Source: an uncultured Clostridia bacterium (GTDB lineage Bacteria > Bacillota > Clostridia > TANB77 > CAG-508). From it: a DNA stretch of 64,000 bases. Under the pieces are notes generated by a model that was given only the letters and a program-made list of their open reading frames with translations, made no database searches and was not told where the DNA came from. This document shows, one piece after another, positions 26,706-37,452 of the stretch; the first letter of the stretch is position 1; each line of letters starts with the position of its first letter. Location: contig CAKPKG010000002.1 in NCBI GenBank assembly GCA_934167165.1, forward strand, positions 37,218 to 101,217. The letters run 5' to 3'. The position numbers were made by a program, and so were the translations under genes.

Positions 26706-27986
26706 TTGGCGACTAAAAAAACAAAAAAGAAACATAGCAAAAAAACTCAAAAAAGTAATGGTCAAAATAAATTATTAGGAATAATAATACTAATTTTGAT
26801 AGTTGCATTTCTAGTATTTATTGCATACAAAATAGTAAAATTAATTGCAGTTCCAACAGATACATTTATTATAGAAAATGGATCAATATCTAGTGAAGAA
26901 AGCGTAACCGGATATGTAATAAGAGATGAAAAGATAGTCAAAGGACAAAATTACAAAAACGGAATGTCACAAATAAAAACAGAAGGAGAAAAAGTAGCAA
27001 AAGGAGAAAACATTTTTAGATATTATGGAAAAGATGAGGAATCTATAAAACAAAAAATAACAGAGATAAATGAGCAAATTCAAAAAGCAATTTCAGGAAA
27101 CACACAAAAGTTTCCTGCTGATATAAGTGCTTTAGATAATCAAATACAAAATAAAATTGATGGAATAAATGAAGAAAATGATATTCAAAAAATAAAAGAA
27201 TATAAAAGAGATATAGATACATATATTACAAAAAAATCAAAAATTGCAGGAGATTTAAGTCAAGCAGGAACATATATAAATGGATTAATTCAAGAAAAAA
27301 ATAAATATGATGCAGAGTTACAAAAGAATTCAGAATATGTAGTAGCTCCAATGAGTGGAGTAGTTTCATACAGAATAGATAATTTAGAAGAAGTATTAAC
27401 ACCAACAAAATTTGAAAGCATTAATAAAAAATTTTTAGATGACTTAAATTTAAAAACTGGTCAAATAGTAAGTTCTAGTTTAGAAATGGGAAAAATAATT
27501 AACAATTATGAATGTTATATAGCAACAGTAATGAATTCAAAAGAGGCAAAAGAAGCTGAAGAAGGAGACAAAATTAAATTAAGACTTGCTACACAAGATG
27601 TTGTAACAGCAACAATTGCATATAAAACCATTCAAGAAAATGATGTAATATTAGTCTTTAAAATAACAGAATGTGTAGAAAAAATGATAGACTATAGAAA
27701 AGTGTCGTTTGATGTAATTTGGTGGGAGTATGAAGGCTTAAAAGTTCCAAAATCAGCAATTATATATGACAATAGTTTAAGTTACATAGTAAGAAATAGA
27801 GGCGGATATTTAAATAAAATACTAATAAAAATACTTAAAGAAGGCGAAAACTATTGTATAGTAGATAACTATAGTGCAAAGGAATTACAAGAGTTAGGAT
27901 ACTCAACAGCTGAAATAAACAATATAAGAAAGATTACGATTTATGATGAAATAGTATTAAATCCTGATTTGAGTAAAGTGGAATAA
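26706..27986 (+). CDS. HlyD-like membrane-anchored protein
   Basis: 426 aa. A very basic cytoplasmic N-terminus, one membrane helix (LLGIIILILIVAFLVFIAY), a lipoyl-like half, a coiled-coil region (about 115-200) and a beta-barrel-like C-terminal half. This matches HlyD-like proteins found next to sepF in clostridia, whose role is not defined. TTG start after AGGAGG. The acting compartment is the outer face of the membrane. Confidence 0.7.
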   Translation: MATKKTKKKHSKKTQKSNGQNKLLGIIILILIVAFLVFIAYKIVKLIAVPTDTFIIENGSISSEESVTGYVIRDEKIVKGQNYKNGMSQIKTEGEKVAKGENIFRYYGKDEESIKQKITEINEQIQKAISGNTQKFPADISALDNQIQNKIDGINEENDIQKIKEYKRDIDTYITKKSKIAGDLSQAGTYINGLIQEKNKYDAELQKNSEYVVAPMSGVVSYRIDNLEEVLTPTKFESINKKFLDDLNLKTGQIVSSSLEMGKIINNYECYIATVMNSKEAKEAEEGDKIKLRLATQDVVTATIAYKTIQENDVILVFKITECVEKMIDYRKVSFDVIWWEYEGLKVPKSAIIYDNSLSYIVRNRGGYLNKILIKILKEGENYCIVDNYSAKELQELGYSTAEINNIRKITIYDEIVLNPDLSKVE

Positions 27987-28039
27987 TATTACAATAATGT
28001 TACAAAAAAATTAAAATTAAGTTACAATGTATAAAAGTA

Positions 28040-28068
28040 TTGACAATTTGAAAGAAAAGTTAGATACT
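28040..28068 (+). promoter_or_regulatory. Possible sepF promoter
   Basis: TTGACA, 17 bases, GATACT. The -35 is perfect and the -10 is poor. Confidence 0.5.
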
Positions 28069-28114
28069 ATAACTATGAAAAATTACTAAGGAGAAATTTT
28101 AGGAGGTTATTTTA

Positions 28115-28603
28115 ATGGCAGGAGCAATTATGAATAAAGTATGGGGACTTTTAGGAGTAGATAATGCTAATGATGAAGAAATAGATAATGATAGTGAAAA
28201 CCTATATAACTATAATTATGATAAAGAAGAGGAAACAGAAGAAGTAGAAGAAAAAGGATTATTTGGTAGAAAAATTAAAGTTATGCCACAAGCTCAACAA
28301 GTAAAAATGGTAATAACACAACCAACTTCTTTTGAACAATCAGAAGAAATTTGTAACTATTTAAAAGAAAAAAAATCTATAATTGTTAATTTAGAGTATG
28401 TAAATAAAGATGTTGCAAGAAGAATTGTAGATTTTATAAGTGGTGGAGTTCATGCATTAGATGGACACATCCAAAAAGTATCAAATGCAATATTTTTAGT
28501 TGCACCAGTTAATTATGAAATAGCAAGTGATTTAGCAAGAGAAGAAATTAAAAGCAGACTTTCTGTATCTTGGTTAAAAAACAACAGCAACAACAATAAT
28601 TAA
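28115..28603 (+). CDS. sepF: Cell division protein SepF
   Basis: A 162-aa membrane-binding FtsZ partner. The N-terminal amphipathic start (AIMNKVWGLLG) binds membrane, an acidic linker follows (about 22-50), and the SepF domain (about 68-150) has SFEQSEEICNYLKEKKSIIVN and RRIVDFISGG. RBS AGGAGG, terminator after. Upstream of divIVA, the expected division neighbourhood. Confidence 0.95.
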   Translation: MAGAIMNKVWGLLGVDNANDEEIDNDSENLYNYNYDKEEETEEVEEKGLFGRKIKVMPQAQQVKMVITQPTSFEQSEEICNYLKEKKSIIVNLEYVNKDVARRIVDFISGGVHALDGHIQKVSNAIFLVAPVNYEIASDLAREEIKSRLSVSWLKNNSNNNN

Positions 28604-28618
28604 TAAAAACATAAAAAT

Positions 28619-28643
28619 AAGGGCATTTTATATGCCCTTTTGT
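28619..28643 (+). terminator. Terminator after sepF
   Basis: AAGGGCAT/ATGCCCTT stem, then TTGT. Confidence 0.75.
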
Positions 28644-28662
28644 AGTAATAAGGAGTGATAAT

Positions 28663-29115
28663 ATGATAACACCACTAGACATAGAAAATAAAAAATTTAC
28701 AAAACAAATGATGAAAGGATATAATGTTGACGAAGTAGATGATTTCCTAGATGAGTTAACATTGGAATATGGAAAATTATATAAAGAAAATGCTGAACTA
28801 AAAGCACAAAGAGAAGAATTAGATACTAATGTAGGAAAGTATAAAAATATAGAAAATACTATACAAAATACTTTAATAATGGCACAAAAAACAGCTGATG
28901 AAGTACAAGAAGTTGCTAAAAAACAAGCAGACCAAATAATAAAAGATGCAGAATACCAAGCAAAGAATTCAGTAGAAGAATTAAATACACAAATACTTTT
29001 AAAACAAAAAGAATTAGAAGATCTAAAAAAACAATTCGGAGTTTATAAAGCTAAAATGGAATCACTTCTAGTATCACAAGTAGAACTTTTAAAAGATATA
29101 AAAGAAGAAGACTAA
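28663..29115 (+). CDS. divIVA: DivIVA domain protein
   Basis: A 150-aa coiled-coil protein that marks negatively curved membrane at poles and septa. N-terminus ITPLDIENKKFTKQMMKGYNVDEVDDFLDEL (split here: ITPLDIENKKF and GYNVDEVDDFLDEL) is the DivIVA membrane-binding signature. The rest is two coiled-coils. Length is typical of the shorter clostridial form. Confidence 0.93.
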   Translation: MITPLDIENKKFTKQMMKGYNVDEVDDFLDELTLEYGKLYKENAELKAQREELDTNVGKYKNIENTIQNTLIMAQKTADEVQEVAKKQADQIIKDAEYQAKNSVEELNTQILLKQKELEDLKKQFGVYKAKMESLLVSQVELLKDIKEED

Positions 29116-29127
29116 TATAAAATAACT

Positions 29128-29160
29128 AAAAGATTGCATGTAAGGTGCAGTCTTTTTTAT
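29128..29160 (+). terminator. Terminator after divIVA
   Basis: AAAAGATTGCA/TGCAGTCTTTT with one G-U pair, then TTTAT. Confidence 0.85.
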
Positions 29161-29309
29161 ATATTAGGAAACTCAAATTGGCTAGAAAAAAGTGTGACAA
29201 AGCCACTTTTTATATAGTTAAATATTGTAAAAAATGCAGAAATATGTTATAGTTAATAAGATGGTGCGTTAAAAACAAGCAAAATGCACAAAAAAGAAGA
29301 GGAAGATAT

Positions 29310-29867
29310 ATGTATTTAATAATAGGTCTTGGAAATCCAGAAAGCGATTACGCAAATACAAGGCATAATATGGGATTTGACGTAATTAATGAAATATCCA
29401 AAAAGTGTGATATAAAAGTATCAAAATCTAAATTTAATGCTTTATATGGAATGGGAGAAATAGAAAATAATAAAGTAATACTTATAAAGCCACAAACTTA
29501 TATGAACTTAAGTGGAGAAAGCATTATACAATTCAAAAAGTTTTATAAAATTTCTAATAAAAATATCATAGTAATATATGATGACATAGATTTAAATATA
29601 GGTGACATTAGGTTAAAAGCAAAAGGTGGAGCAGGAACACATAATGGAATGAAATCTGTTGTTCAAAATTTAAATACAGAAGATTTTATAAGAGTACGAG
29701 TAGGGATAGGGGCCCCACAAGATAAGGGTGATATGATAAATTATGTAATAGGCCCTATACCTAAAAGAGAAAAAGAAGTATTAGAAAGAAGTATAGAAAA
29801 AGCAGCAGATAGTGTAATAGAAGTATTAAAAAGCGGAATAGATGTTGCAATGAATAAATTTAATTAA
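29310..29867 (+). CDS. pth: Peptidyl-tRNA hydrolase
   Basis: A 185-aa enzyme that recycles peptidyl-tRNA dropped by ribosomes. Motifs: IIGLGNPESDYANTRHN with the catalytic His, KPQTYMNLSG, YDDIDL with the catalytic Asp, and KGGAGTHNGMKSV. In a genome where ribosomes must often pass a problem codon, this enzyme may be under extra demand, but that is speculation. Confidence 0.96.
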   Translation: MYLIIGLGNPESDYANTRHNMGFDVINEISKKCDIKVSKSKFNALYGMGEIENNKVILIKPQTYMNLSGESIIQFKKFYKISNKNIIVIYDDIDLNIGDIRLKAKGGAGTHNGMKSVVQNLNTEDFIRVRVGIGAPQDKGDMINYVIGPIPKREKEVLERSIEKAADSVIEVLKSGIDVAMNKFN

Positions 29868-29878
29868 AGGAGACTTAA

Positions 29879-31078
29879 ATGTTAGAGCTTATTATAAACA
29901 AAGAACCAGACAAGAAAAATATAATGTTAGTTGAAAATGGCATATTAGTAGAAAAACATGAGGAACACGAAGATCGCCAAAGACTAGAAGGTAATATATA
30001 TTGTGGTAAAGTACAAAATGTATTATCTGGAATGCAATCTGCTTTTATTGATATAGGTGATAAGAGAAATACTTTTATACGTTTAAAAGATTTGTTACCA
30101 AAAGAAGATGAAACAAAAACAGATATAAATAGCAAAATAAAAGATAAAGATATAACAAATATTATAAAATCTGGAATCAAAATATTAGTACAAGTAAAAA
30201 GAGATGGAACAGAATCTAAAGGAGCAAGAGTTTCAACACACATAAATTTACCAGGAAGATTTGTTGTGTTTATGCCAAATGCAGATTTTATAACAGTATC
30301 TCAAAAAATAGAAGATGAAAAAGAAAGAGAAAGATTAATAGGCATAGTAAAACAAGTTTTACCCAAAGGCCATGGAGCAATAATAAGAACTTCAGGCAAT
30401 AAAATAAAAGAAGATTTGCTAAAACAAGATTTAGAGACTTTAATAAAAAAATGGAAACAAATAAAAAAAGAATATGACGAACACAAATTAAATGGGCCTA
30501 AACTTATATATGATAACAAAGCTTTGTTAAGAAGAACTTTAATGGATGTTGTGGATCAAAGTTTAAATAAAGTTATTGTAAATGACAAAAAAACATATAA
30601 AGATGTAAATGACATACTAAAAAGTATGGGAATGGAAGAGAAAATAAAATTAGAATTAAAAGAAAACGAAGATTTGTTAGAAATGCACTCATTAAGAGTC
30701 CAACTAGAAAAAATGAATAACAGAAAAATATGGCTAAAATGTGGTGGATTTATTACAATTGATAGAACAGAGGCATTAACAGCAATAGATGTAAATACAG
30801 GAAAATATATTGGAAATAGTGATTTAGAACAAACAGTATTTAAGGTTAATAAAGAAGCTACAGCAGAAATAGCAAAACAATTACGATTAAGAGATATAGG
30901 CGGAATTATAATAATAGATTATATAGATATGCATGAAGAAAAAAACAAAAAAGAAATAATAGAATTATTAGCACAAAATTTAAAAACAGATAGGACAAAA
31001 TCACAAATATTAGGATTTACTAAACTAAACTTGTTAGAAATGACAAGAAAAAACATGTGTAATAATGATGATTATTAA
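29879..31078 (+). CDS. rng: Ribonuclease E/G family protein
   Basis: A 399-aa endoribonuclease. S1-like RNA-binding N-domain (GKVQNVLSGMQSAFIDIG, near 40-57), then the catalytic core with TAIDVNTGKYIG and GGIIIIDYIDM, whose Asp residues bind Mg2+. It ends LLEMTRKNMCNNDDY, so it lacks the scaffold tail and zinc link of RNase E. Start after AAAGGAGA. Fourteen bases before rimO. Confidence 0.92.
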   Translation: MLELIINKEPDKKNIMLVENGILVEKHEEHEDRQRLEGNIYCGKVQNVLSGMQSAFIDIGDKRNTFIRLKDLLPKEDETKTDINSKIKDKDITNIIKSGIKILVQVKRDGTESKGARVSTHINLPGRFVVFMPNADFITVSQKIEDEKERERLIGIVKQVLPKGHGAIIRTSGNKIKEDLLKQDLETLIKKWKQIKKEYDEHKLNGPKLIYDNKALLRRTLMDVVDQSLNKVIVNDKKTYKDVNDILKSMGMEEKIKLELKENEDLLEMHSLRVQLEKMNNRKIWLKCGGFITIDRTEALTAIDVNTGKYIGNSDLEQTVFKVNKEATAEIAKQLRLRDIGGIIIIDYIDMHEEKNKKEIIELLAQNLKTDRTKSQILGFTKLNLLEMTRKNMCNNDDY

Positions 31079-31091
31079 TAAGAGGTAAAAA

Positions 31092-32408
31092 ATGAAAGTA
31101 GGATTTGTATCATTAGGATGTTCAAAGAATTTAATAGACACAGAAATGGCAATAGGATTATTTAAGAGGAACAATTTCGAAATAGTAAATGATGTAGAAA
31201 AAGCAGAAATAATAATAATTAATACATGTGGATTTATTGAATCAGCAAAACAAGAAGCAATAAATACAATACTTGAAATGGCTGAATATAAAGAAAAAGG
31301 AACATGTAAATATCTAATCGTAATGGGGTGTTTAGTTCAAAGATATAGAAAAGAACTACAAAAAGCACTTCCAGAAGTAGATTTATTTATAGAGATAAAT
31401 GACTATGCAAACTATTGGGATAAAATTCTTGAATTATTAGACGAAAAAGAAAAGCCAAACAAAATAAATAATTTATGTTATATGGATAGAGTAATAAGTA
31501 CAGGAAATAAAACAGCATATTTAAAGATAGCAGAAGGATGTAGCAATAGATGTACATATTGTGCAATACCATATATACGTGGACCTTATGTAAGTAGACC
31601 AATGGAAGAAGTTTTAGAAGAGGCTAAAAAATTAGCAAAAGATGGAATAAAAGAATTAATAGTAATTGCCCAAGATACTACAAGATATGGAGAAGACTTA
31701 TATGGAACATCAAAATTAAGTGATTTATTAAATGAGCTTTGCAAAATTGATGGATTTGAATGGATCAGATTTTTGTATGCATACCCAGAAAGCATAACAG
31801 ATGAATTAATACAAACAGTTAAGAACAACCCCAAAATATGTAACTATTTTGACATACCAATTCAACATATATCAGACTCTGTATTAAAAAGAATGAACAG
31901 AAGAACAACAGGAAAACAAATAGAAGAGCTAATTAATAAAATAAAAAAACAAATACCAGATGTAATATTAAGAACATCATTAATAGTAGGATTCCCAGGA
32001 GAAACAGAAGAGGATTTTAATAAGCTATATGAATTTGTTAAAAAAGGATATTTTGATAAATTAGGAGTATTTACATATTCTAAAGAAGACGGAACACCTG
32101 CGGCAAGACTAAAAGAACAAATACATCCTGCAACTAAAAAGAAAAGATATAATCTAATTATGAGTACTGCAAAAAATATATCTGCAGAAAAACTAAAATC
32201 TTATATAGGAAAAGAATATAAGGTATTAGTAGAAGATACAACATTTGACTATAAATTCTGTGTAGGTAGAAGCTATATGGATATACCAGACACAGACGGA
32301 ATGGTAATAATAAAAGATTGTGATACTAAATTAGTAGGAGAATTTGTTAATTGCAAAGTTACAGCAGTAAACAATTATGATTTAATTGCTAAAATAAGTA
32401 ATAAATAA
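31092..32408 (+). CDS. rimO: Ribosomal protein S12 methylthiotransferase RimO
   Basis: A 438-aa radical SAM enzyme that methylthiolates S12. N-domain with SLGCSKNLIDTE, NTCGFI and MGCLVQRY (cluster-binding Cys). The radical SAM CxxxCxxC is CSNRCTYC. A C-terminal TRAM domain is present. Its substrate gene rpsL is also in this window. Confidence 0.97.
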   Translation: MKVGFVSLGCSKNLIDTEMAIGLFKRNNFEIVNDVEKAEIIIINTCGFIESAKQEAINTILEMAEYKEKGTCKYLIVMGCLVQRYRKELQKALPEVDLFIEINDYANYWDKILELLDEKEKPNKINNLCYMDRVISTGNKTAYLKIAEGCSNRCTYCAIPYIRGPYVSRPMEEVLEEAKKLAKDGIKELIVIAQDTTRYGEDLYGTSKLSDLLNELCKIDGFEWIRFLYAYPESITDELIQTVKNNPKICNYFDIPIQHISDSVLKRMNRRTTGKQIEELINKIKKQIPDVILRTSLIVGFPGETEEDFNKLYEFVKKGYFDKLGVFTYSKEDGTPAARLKEQIHPATKKKRYNLIMSTAKNISAEKLKSYIGKEYKVLVEDTTFDYKFCVGRSYMDIPDTDGMVIIKDCDTKLVGEFVNCKVTAVNNYDLIAKISNK

Positions 32409-32411
32409 CTT

Positions 32412-32438
32412 AATGCCTCCATACTATCATATGGAGGT
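32412..32438 (+). terminator. Hairpin after rimO
   Basis: ATGCCTCCATA/TATGGAGGTAT stem with a 5-base loop. No U-run, so read-through into fbp is likely. Confidence 0.5.
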
Positions 32439-32461
32439 ATATTAATTAGGTGAGGTATAAA

Positions 32462-34421
32462 ATGGAAGAAAAAGTTAGTTTAAAAAGACACTTAAAAATA
32501 CTTAGTAAACAATATACAAATATAGAACAAGTAGCGGAAGAAATAATAAATTTACAAGCAATACTTAATTTACCAAAAGGAACGGAATTATTTTTAAGTG
32601 ATATACATGGAGAATATGGTTCATTTTCTCATATTTTAAACAATGGTTCTGGAATTATAAGAAATAAAATAGAAGATATATTTAATAATCAAATAACAGA
32701 ACGTGAAAGAAGACAGCTAGCAACATTGATTTATTACCCAGAAGAAAAATTAGCCATAATAAAAAAAGAGGTAGAAGATATTCAAGAGTGGTATAGTATA
32801 AATTTGTATAGGCTAATAGAAGTTGCACGAGAAGTAAGCTCAAAATATACAAGATCTAAAGTTAGAAAAGCAATGCCAAAAGGATTTGATTATATAATAG
32901 ATGAGTTGTTACATCTTCAAGGGTGTGGACCAGATAAAGAGACATATTATAAGCAAATAATCAGTTCTATTATAGAATTAGATAGAGCAGACGAATTTAT
33001 AGTAGCAATATCAAATCTAATAAAAAGAATGGCAATAGATCACCTACATGTAATAGGAGATATATTTGATAGAGGACCAAATGCAAAATTAGTAATGGAT
33101 ACATTAATGGATTTTCATAGCTTAGATATAGAACTTGGAAATCATGATATATTGTGGATGGGAGCAGCATGTGGAAATAAAGCATGTATAGCAAATGTAA
33201 TAAGAATATGTAGTAGATATGATAATATAGATACACTAGAAGATGGTTATGGAATAAATATAAGACCACTTTCAACATTTGCACTAGAAACATATAAAGA
33301 TGATAATTGTGAGAAATTTGTGCCAAAAGTATTTGATTATAACAAATATATTAGAAGTGATGAAATATCAATAGCAAAAATTCATAAAGCAATATCAATA
33401 ATACAATTTAAACTAGAAGGTCAAATAATAAAAGAGCATCCAGAATACAAAATGGATGGAAGACTTTTATTAGATAAAATAGATTATGAAAAAGGAACAA
33501 TACAAATAGATAATAAAGTATATAATTTAAATGATACAAATTTTCCAACAGTAGATTACAAAAATCCATATAAACTAACAAAAGAGGAAGAAGAAATAAT
33601 AAATAGATTACAAGAATCGTTTAGAAACAGTGAAACTTTAAATAAACATATATCATTTTTATACTCAAAAGCTTCTATGTATAAATGCTTTAATTCAAAT
33701 TTACTATTCCACGGATGTGTTCCAATGGAAGCAGATGGAGAATTTTCAAAAATAGAAGTGCTAGGAGAGAGTGTATCAGGCAAGAAGTACTTTGATTGTA
33801 TAGAAAAAATTGCAAATGAGGCATATTTTGGAAAAGAAAATAACAAAGATGCAGTAGATTTTATGTGGTACTTATGGTGTGGACCAAAATCACCATTGTT
33901 TGGTAAAGCAAAAGCTGCAACATTTGAAAGATATTTTGTAGAAGAAAAAGAAACTCACAAAGAAGAAAAAAATCCATATTTTACATTAATAGAAAATGAA
34001 GAAATATGTGATAAAGTTTTAAAAGAATTTGGACTAGAAACAAAAAAATCACACATAATAAATGGCCATGTACCAGTAAAAGAAAAAGATGGAGAAAGTC
34101 CAATAAAAGCAAATGGGAAACTTTTAGTAATAGACCGGAGGATTTGCAAAAAGTTATAGAGGTCAAACAGGAAGAGCAGGATACACACTAACATATAATT
34201 CTTATGGATTAATACTCGCAGCAAATGAACCATTTGATTCAAAAGAGTCAGCAATAAGAGAAGAGCAAGATATAAAATATGATATAATGGTAAATGAGAA
34301 AGAAACAGAAAGAAAAAGAGTAGCAGACACAGACATAGGAAAAGAAATACAAGAAGAAATAGAAGACTTAAAACTATTACTTTCTGCATACAAGCAAGGT
34401 AGAATAAAAGAAAATATCTAA
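32462..34421 (+). CDS. fbp: Class III fructose-1,6-bisphosphatase, needs +1 shift at CGG
   Basis: A 652-aa gluconeogenic phosphatase of the Firmicutes-only Fbp family. Recognised by FLSDIHGEYGSFSHIL, HVIGDIFDRGP, LELGNHDILWMGA split over that region, and INGHVPVK. The first 558 codons reach LLVID, then CGG, and frame 0 ends seven codons later. At +1 it reads GGFAKSYRGQTGRAGYTLTY (20 residues) and continues to a stop at 34421, giving the family's full length. The start ATG 32462 follows AGGTGAGG. Confidence 0.87.
34136..34138 (+). other. CGG +1 recoding site in fbp
   Basis: GAC, CGG, A. +1 gives DGGFAKSY. Frame 0 stops at TAG 34157-34159. Confidence 0.84.
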
Positions 34422-34425
34422 TTTT

Positions 34426-34462
34426 AATGGTGAAAAAGGGGTCAGACCCCTTTTTCACCATT
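34426..34462. terminator. Bidirectional terminator between fbp and a deacetylase gene
   Basis: 17-bp perfect stem AATGGTGAAAAAGGGGT / ACCCCTTTTTCACCATT with a 3-base loop, then TTTT. The last codons of the minus-strand gene lie inside the stem. Confidence 0.9.
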
Positions 34463-35221
34463 TTTTACAAAATCATAGAAAGTTCTAAATTCATAGCCTT
34501 GTTCTTTCAAATAATTAATTGAATCTTCTAGTGCATCAAATGTTTTATTTACATCACCAGAGTCATGCATAAGTATAATAATGCTTCCTTTATTCAAACT
34601 ACTCTTTTTTAGATTATTGACTAATTCTGTTTTTGAATATCTTCTCATAGAGTCATTATTTAATACATTCCAATCTACAAAAGTATAATTTATTTCTGGC
34701 AAATATCTTAAACATTCCTGCTTTTTAGAATAATTTATTTTGCTCATAGAACCATTAGGGCATCTAAACACATGTGAGCAAAAGTCGGAAACTCCAATGG
34801 CATTCCCAATTGCAATATCAGTTTGTTTAATTTCATTAAAAAAAGTTTCTTTGTTTTTATAAATAATATTGTTGTTATGTGAGTAAGTATGGTTTCCTAT
34901 AAAATGGCCATTTTCATATATTAGTTTTGTAACTTCTGGATACTCGGAAACATGTTTTCCAATAACAAAAAAATTAGCTTTTATATTCTCTTTTTTTAAT
35001 ATATCCAAAACCTTTAAAGTTACATTATTATTTGGACCATCATCAAATGTAAGATATGCTATTTTCTCTTTGCTAGAATATATATCCTTTTGATTAAAAT
35101 ATGGATATTCTACATTTGGTTCACTTTTAGCAAAAGAATAACAAATTATAGAAAAAACAGTTAAAGTAAAAAATATTGCAAAAGTAGTTATAATTCTTTT
35201 AGGTACAAAAAATACTTTCAT
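34442..35221 (-). CDS. Polysaccharide deacetylase (NodB domain)
   Basis: A 259-aa membrane-anchored or secreted deacetylase. One N-terminal hydrophobic helix (IITTFAIFFTLTVFSIICYSF). NodB domain (about 50-240) with YLTFDDGPNNN (catalytic and metal-binding Asp), NHTYSHNN (zinc His pair), FRCPNG and ILMHDSG. The substrate is probably peptidoglycan or another wall glycan. The C-terminus is encoded inside the terminator stem. Confidence 0.9.
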   Translation of the reverse strand: MKVFFVPKRIITTFAIFFTLTVFSIICYSFAKSEPNVEYPYFNQKDIYSSKEKIAYLTFDDGPNNNVTLKVLDILKKENIKANFFVIGKHVSEYPEVTKLIYENGHFIGNHTYSHNNNIIYKNKETFFNEIKQTDIAIGNAIGVSDFCSHVFRCPNGSMSKINYSKKQECLRYLPEINYTFVDWNVLNNDSMRRYSKTELVNNLKKSSLNKGSIIILMHDSGDVNKTFDALEDSINYLKEQGYEFRTFYDFVKNGEKGV

Positions 35222-35238
35222 AAAATCTCACCACAAAT

Positions 35239-37386
35239 TTAAAAAATTAAATTATATACACCAGTTGTAAACATGCAAGTAATAATTCCTAAAAATGTAG
35301 GTATTAAAAATGCAAGTGCGGTCCATTTTAGACTTCCTGATTCTTTCTTTATTGTAATAAGAGTTGTAGAACAAGGAAAATGCATTAAGCAAAAAAGCAT
35401 AACATTTATTGCAGTTAAAATGGTCCAACCATTACTAATTAAAATATTAGAAATATTTGACAAATCATCAATTTGCATTAAACTTCCACCAGCAGTATAG
35501 CTCATAAGAATTATAGGAAGAACAATTTCATTTGCAGGAAGTGCTAATATAAATGCAGTTAAAACATAACCATCTAACCCCATAAGTTTAGCAAAAGGAT
35601 TTAAGAAATTAGCAACATGAGTTAGTAAACTAATTCCACTAATATTTATATTTGCAAAAAGCCATATAATGATTCCAGCAGGAATTGCAATACTAACAGC
35701 TCTTCCAAGAACAAATAGAGTTCGGTCAAAAATCGAACGCACCAAAATTTTTCCAAACTGAGGAGTTCTATAAGGTGGAAGCTCCAGCATAAAAGATGAT
35801 GGCATTCCTTTTAAAATCGTTTTAGAAAGTATTTTAGATACAACAAGTGTAACAATAACACCTATAATTATAACAGCAATAACAGCTAATGTGGACCAAA
35901 TAGAAGACCATATTCCTAATGCAGAACTTGCAAAAAATATAGATGAAATTGTAATTAAAAAAGGAAAACGTCCATTGCATGGTACAAAATTATTTGTAAG
36001 CATGGCAACTAATCTTTCTCTTGGAGAATCTATAATTCTACATCCAACAACACCTGCTGCATTACATCCAAACCCCATACACATTGTTAATGCTTGCTTC
36101 CCAGAAGTACAAGCTTTTCTAAAAAAGTTATCTAAATTAAAAGCAATTCTTGGCAAATATCCCAAGTCCTCTAAAATAGTAAAAAGAGGGAAAAAGATAG
36201 CCATTGGTGGAAGCATCACAGCAACAATCCACGCAAGAGTTCTATATAATCCAAATACAGATATATCTATAAGCCATAAAGGAGAATTGAAATGCTCAAA
36301 TAGTAAAACTAATTTTGTTTCTATATAATTAAAAAAATTTGTTAGTAATGCAGAAGGATAATTTGCTCCTGTTATGGTAATCCAAAAAATTAATGCAAAA
36401 AATAAAAGCATAATTGGAATACCAGTTAGTTTAGAAGTAAGTACTTTATCAATTTTATTTGTTTTTACAGAATAATTTTGCCTTTTACAATTTATTATAT
36501 CTAAACTAATTTTTTCACTATGATACATGATTGTAGAAACAATAATATCCTTAAAATTAGATATATTTATATTATTTGCTTCTAGTATTTCTTTTGCTTT
36601 ATCAACACTGCAAGATATATTTTCATTATCAACTAAATTTATATTTAGGTAATTCTCAATTGATGAAATAATTTTGGAATTTCCTTCTAGGAGTTTTAAA
36701 CTAATCCATCTATAATTAGTAAAGAAAGAAGAATCTAAAAGTTCTCTAACACTTTTTTCAACAATACTAATTGCATTTTCTATAGCCTCTGGATATTCAA
36801 TTTTGAATAATTCATCAGAACACTTTTCAGTACAAACTTCATATACACTTTGCATTAATTTATTTAAAGTTTTTTTCTTTCTAGCAATAGTTCCAACAAC
36901 AGGGACTCCAAGAGTAAAAGAAAGCTTATCTAAATCTATTTCTATTCCTTTCTTTTTTGCTTCATCTAGTAAATTAACACAAACAACTACTTTATTTGTG
37001 ATTTCTAAAATTTGATATACTAAATTTAAATTCCTTTCTAAACAAGTACTATCAAGCACTACGACTGTACAATCAGGATTTCCAAAACAAATATAATCTC
37101 TAGCAATCTCCTCTTCTTGAGAATTGGACATAATGGAATATGTACCAGGAATATCTACTAAAAGAAAATCTTTATCATTGAAATTAGCAATACCACTAGC
37201 ATTGCTAACAGTTTTACCAGGCCAGTTGCCAGTATGTTGATGAAGACCAGTTAAAGAATTAAAAACAGTGCTTTTTCCAACATTAGGGTTACCTGCTATT
37301 GCAATTGTAAAATCGCATTTAGATTTTAAAGCTTCTATATCATTATCCAGCAACTTAGTACCAGTGGAACTAGAAGTAAGTCCCAT
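35239..37386 (-). CDS. feoB: Ferrous iron transporter FeoB
   Basis: A 715-aa Fe2+ transporter. The N-terminal GTPase has AGNPNVGKST (G1), DIPGTYS (G3) and NLLDEAKKKG (G4-like), then a helical NFeoB spacer and a membrane domain with the Gate motifs (PCNGRFPFL and GFGCNAAGV). C-terminal MHFPCSTT is also typical. Length is normal. feoA lies upstream with an inserted repeat between. Confidence 0.96.
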   Translation of the reverse strand: MGLTSSSTGTKLLDNDIEALKSKCDFTIAIAGNPNVGKSTVFNSLTGLHQHTGNWPGKTVSNASGIANFNDKDFLLVDIPGTYSIMSNSQEEEIARDYICFGNPDCTVVVLDSTCLERNLNLVYQILEITNKVVVCVNLLDEAKKKGIEIDLDKLSFTLGVPVVGTIARKKKTLNKLMQSVYEVCTEKCSDELFKIEYPEAIENAISIVEKSVRELLDSSFFTNYRWISLKLLEGNSKIISSIENYLNINLVDNENISCSVDKAKEILEANNINISNFKDIIVSTIMYHSEKISLDIINCKRQNYSVKTNKIDKVLTSKLTGIPIMLLFFALIFWITITGANYPSALLTNFFNYIETKLVLLFEHFNSPLWLIDISVFGLYRTLAWIVAVMLPPMAIFFPLFTILEDLGYLPRIAFNLDNFFRKACTSGKQALTMCMGFGCNAAGVVGCRIIDSPRERLVAMLTNNFVPCNGRFPFLITISSIFFASSALGIWSSIWSTLAVIAVIIIGVIVTLVVSKILSKTILKGMPSSFMLELPPYRTPQFGKILVRSIFDRTLFVLGRAVSIAIPAGIIIWLFANINISGISLLTHVANFLNPFAKLMGLDGYVLTAFILALPANEIVLPIILMSYTAGGSLMQIDDLSNISNILISNGWTILTAINVMLFCLMHFPCSTTLITIKKESGSLKWTALAFLIPTFLGIITCMFTTGVYNLIF

Positions 37387-37452
37387 AAAATCACCTCATT
37401 TTAAATATTTATATAATATATGCAGAAAAATAAAAAAATGAAACATAAGAAA

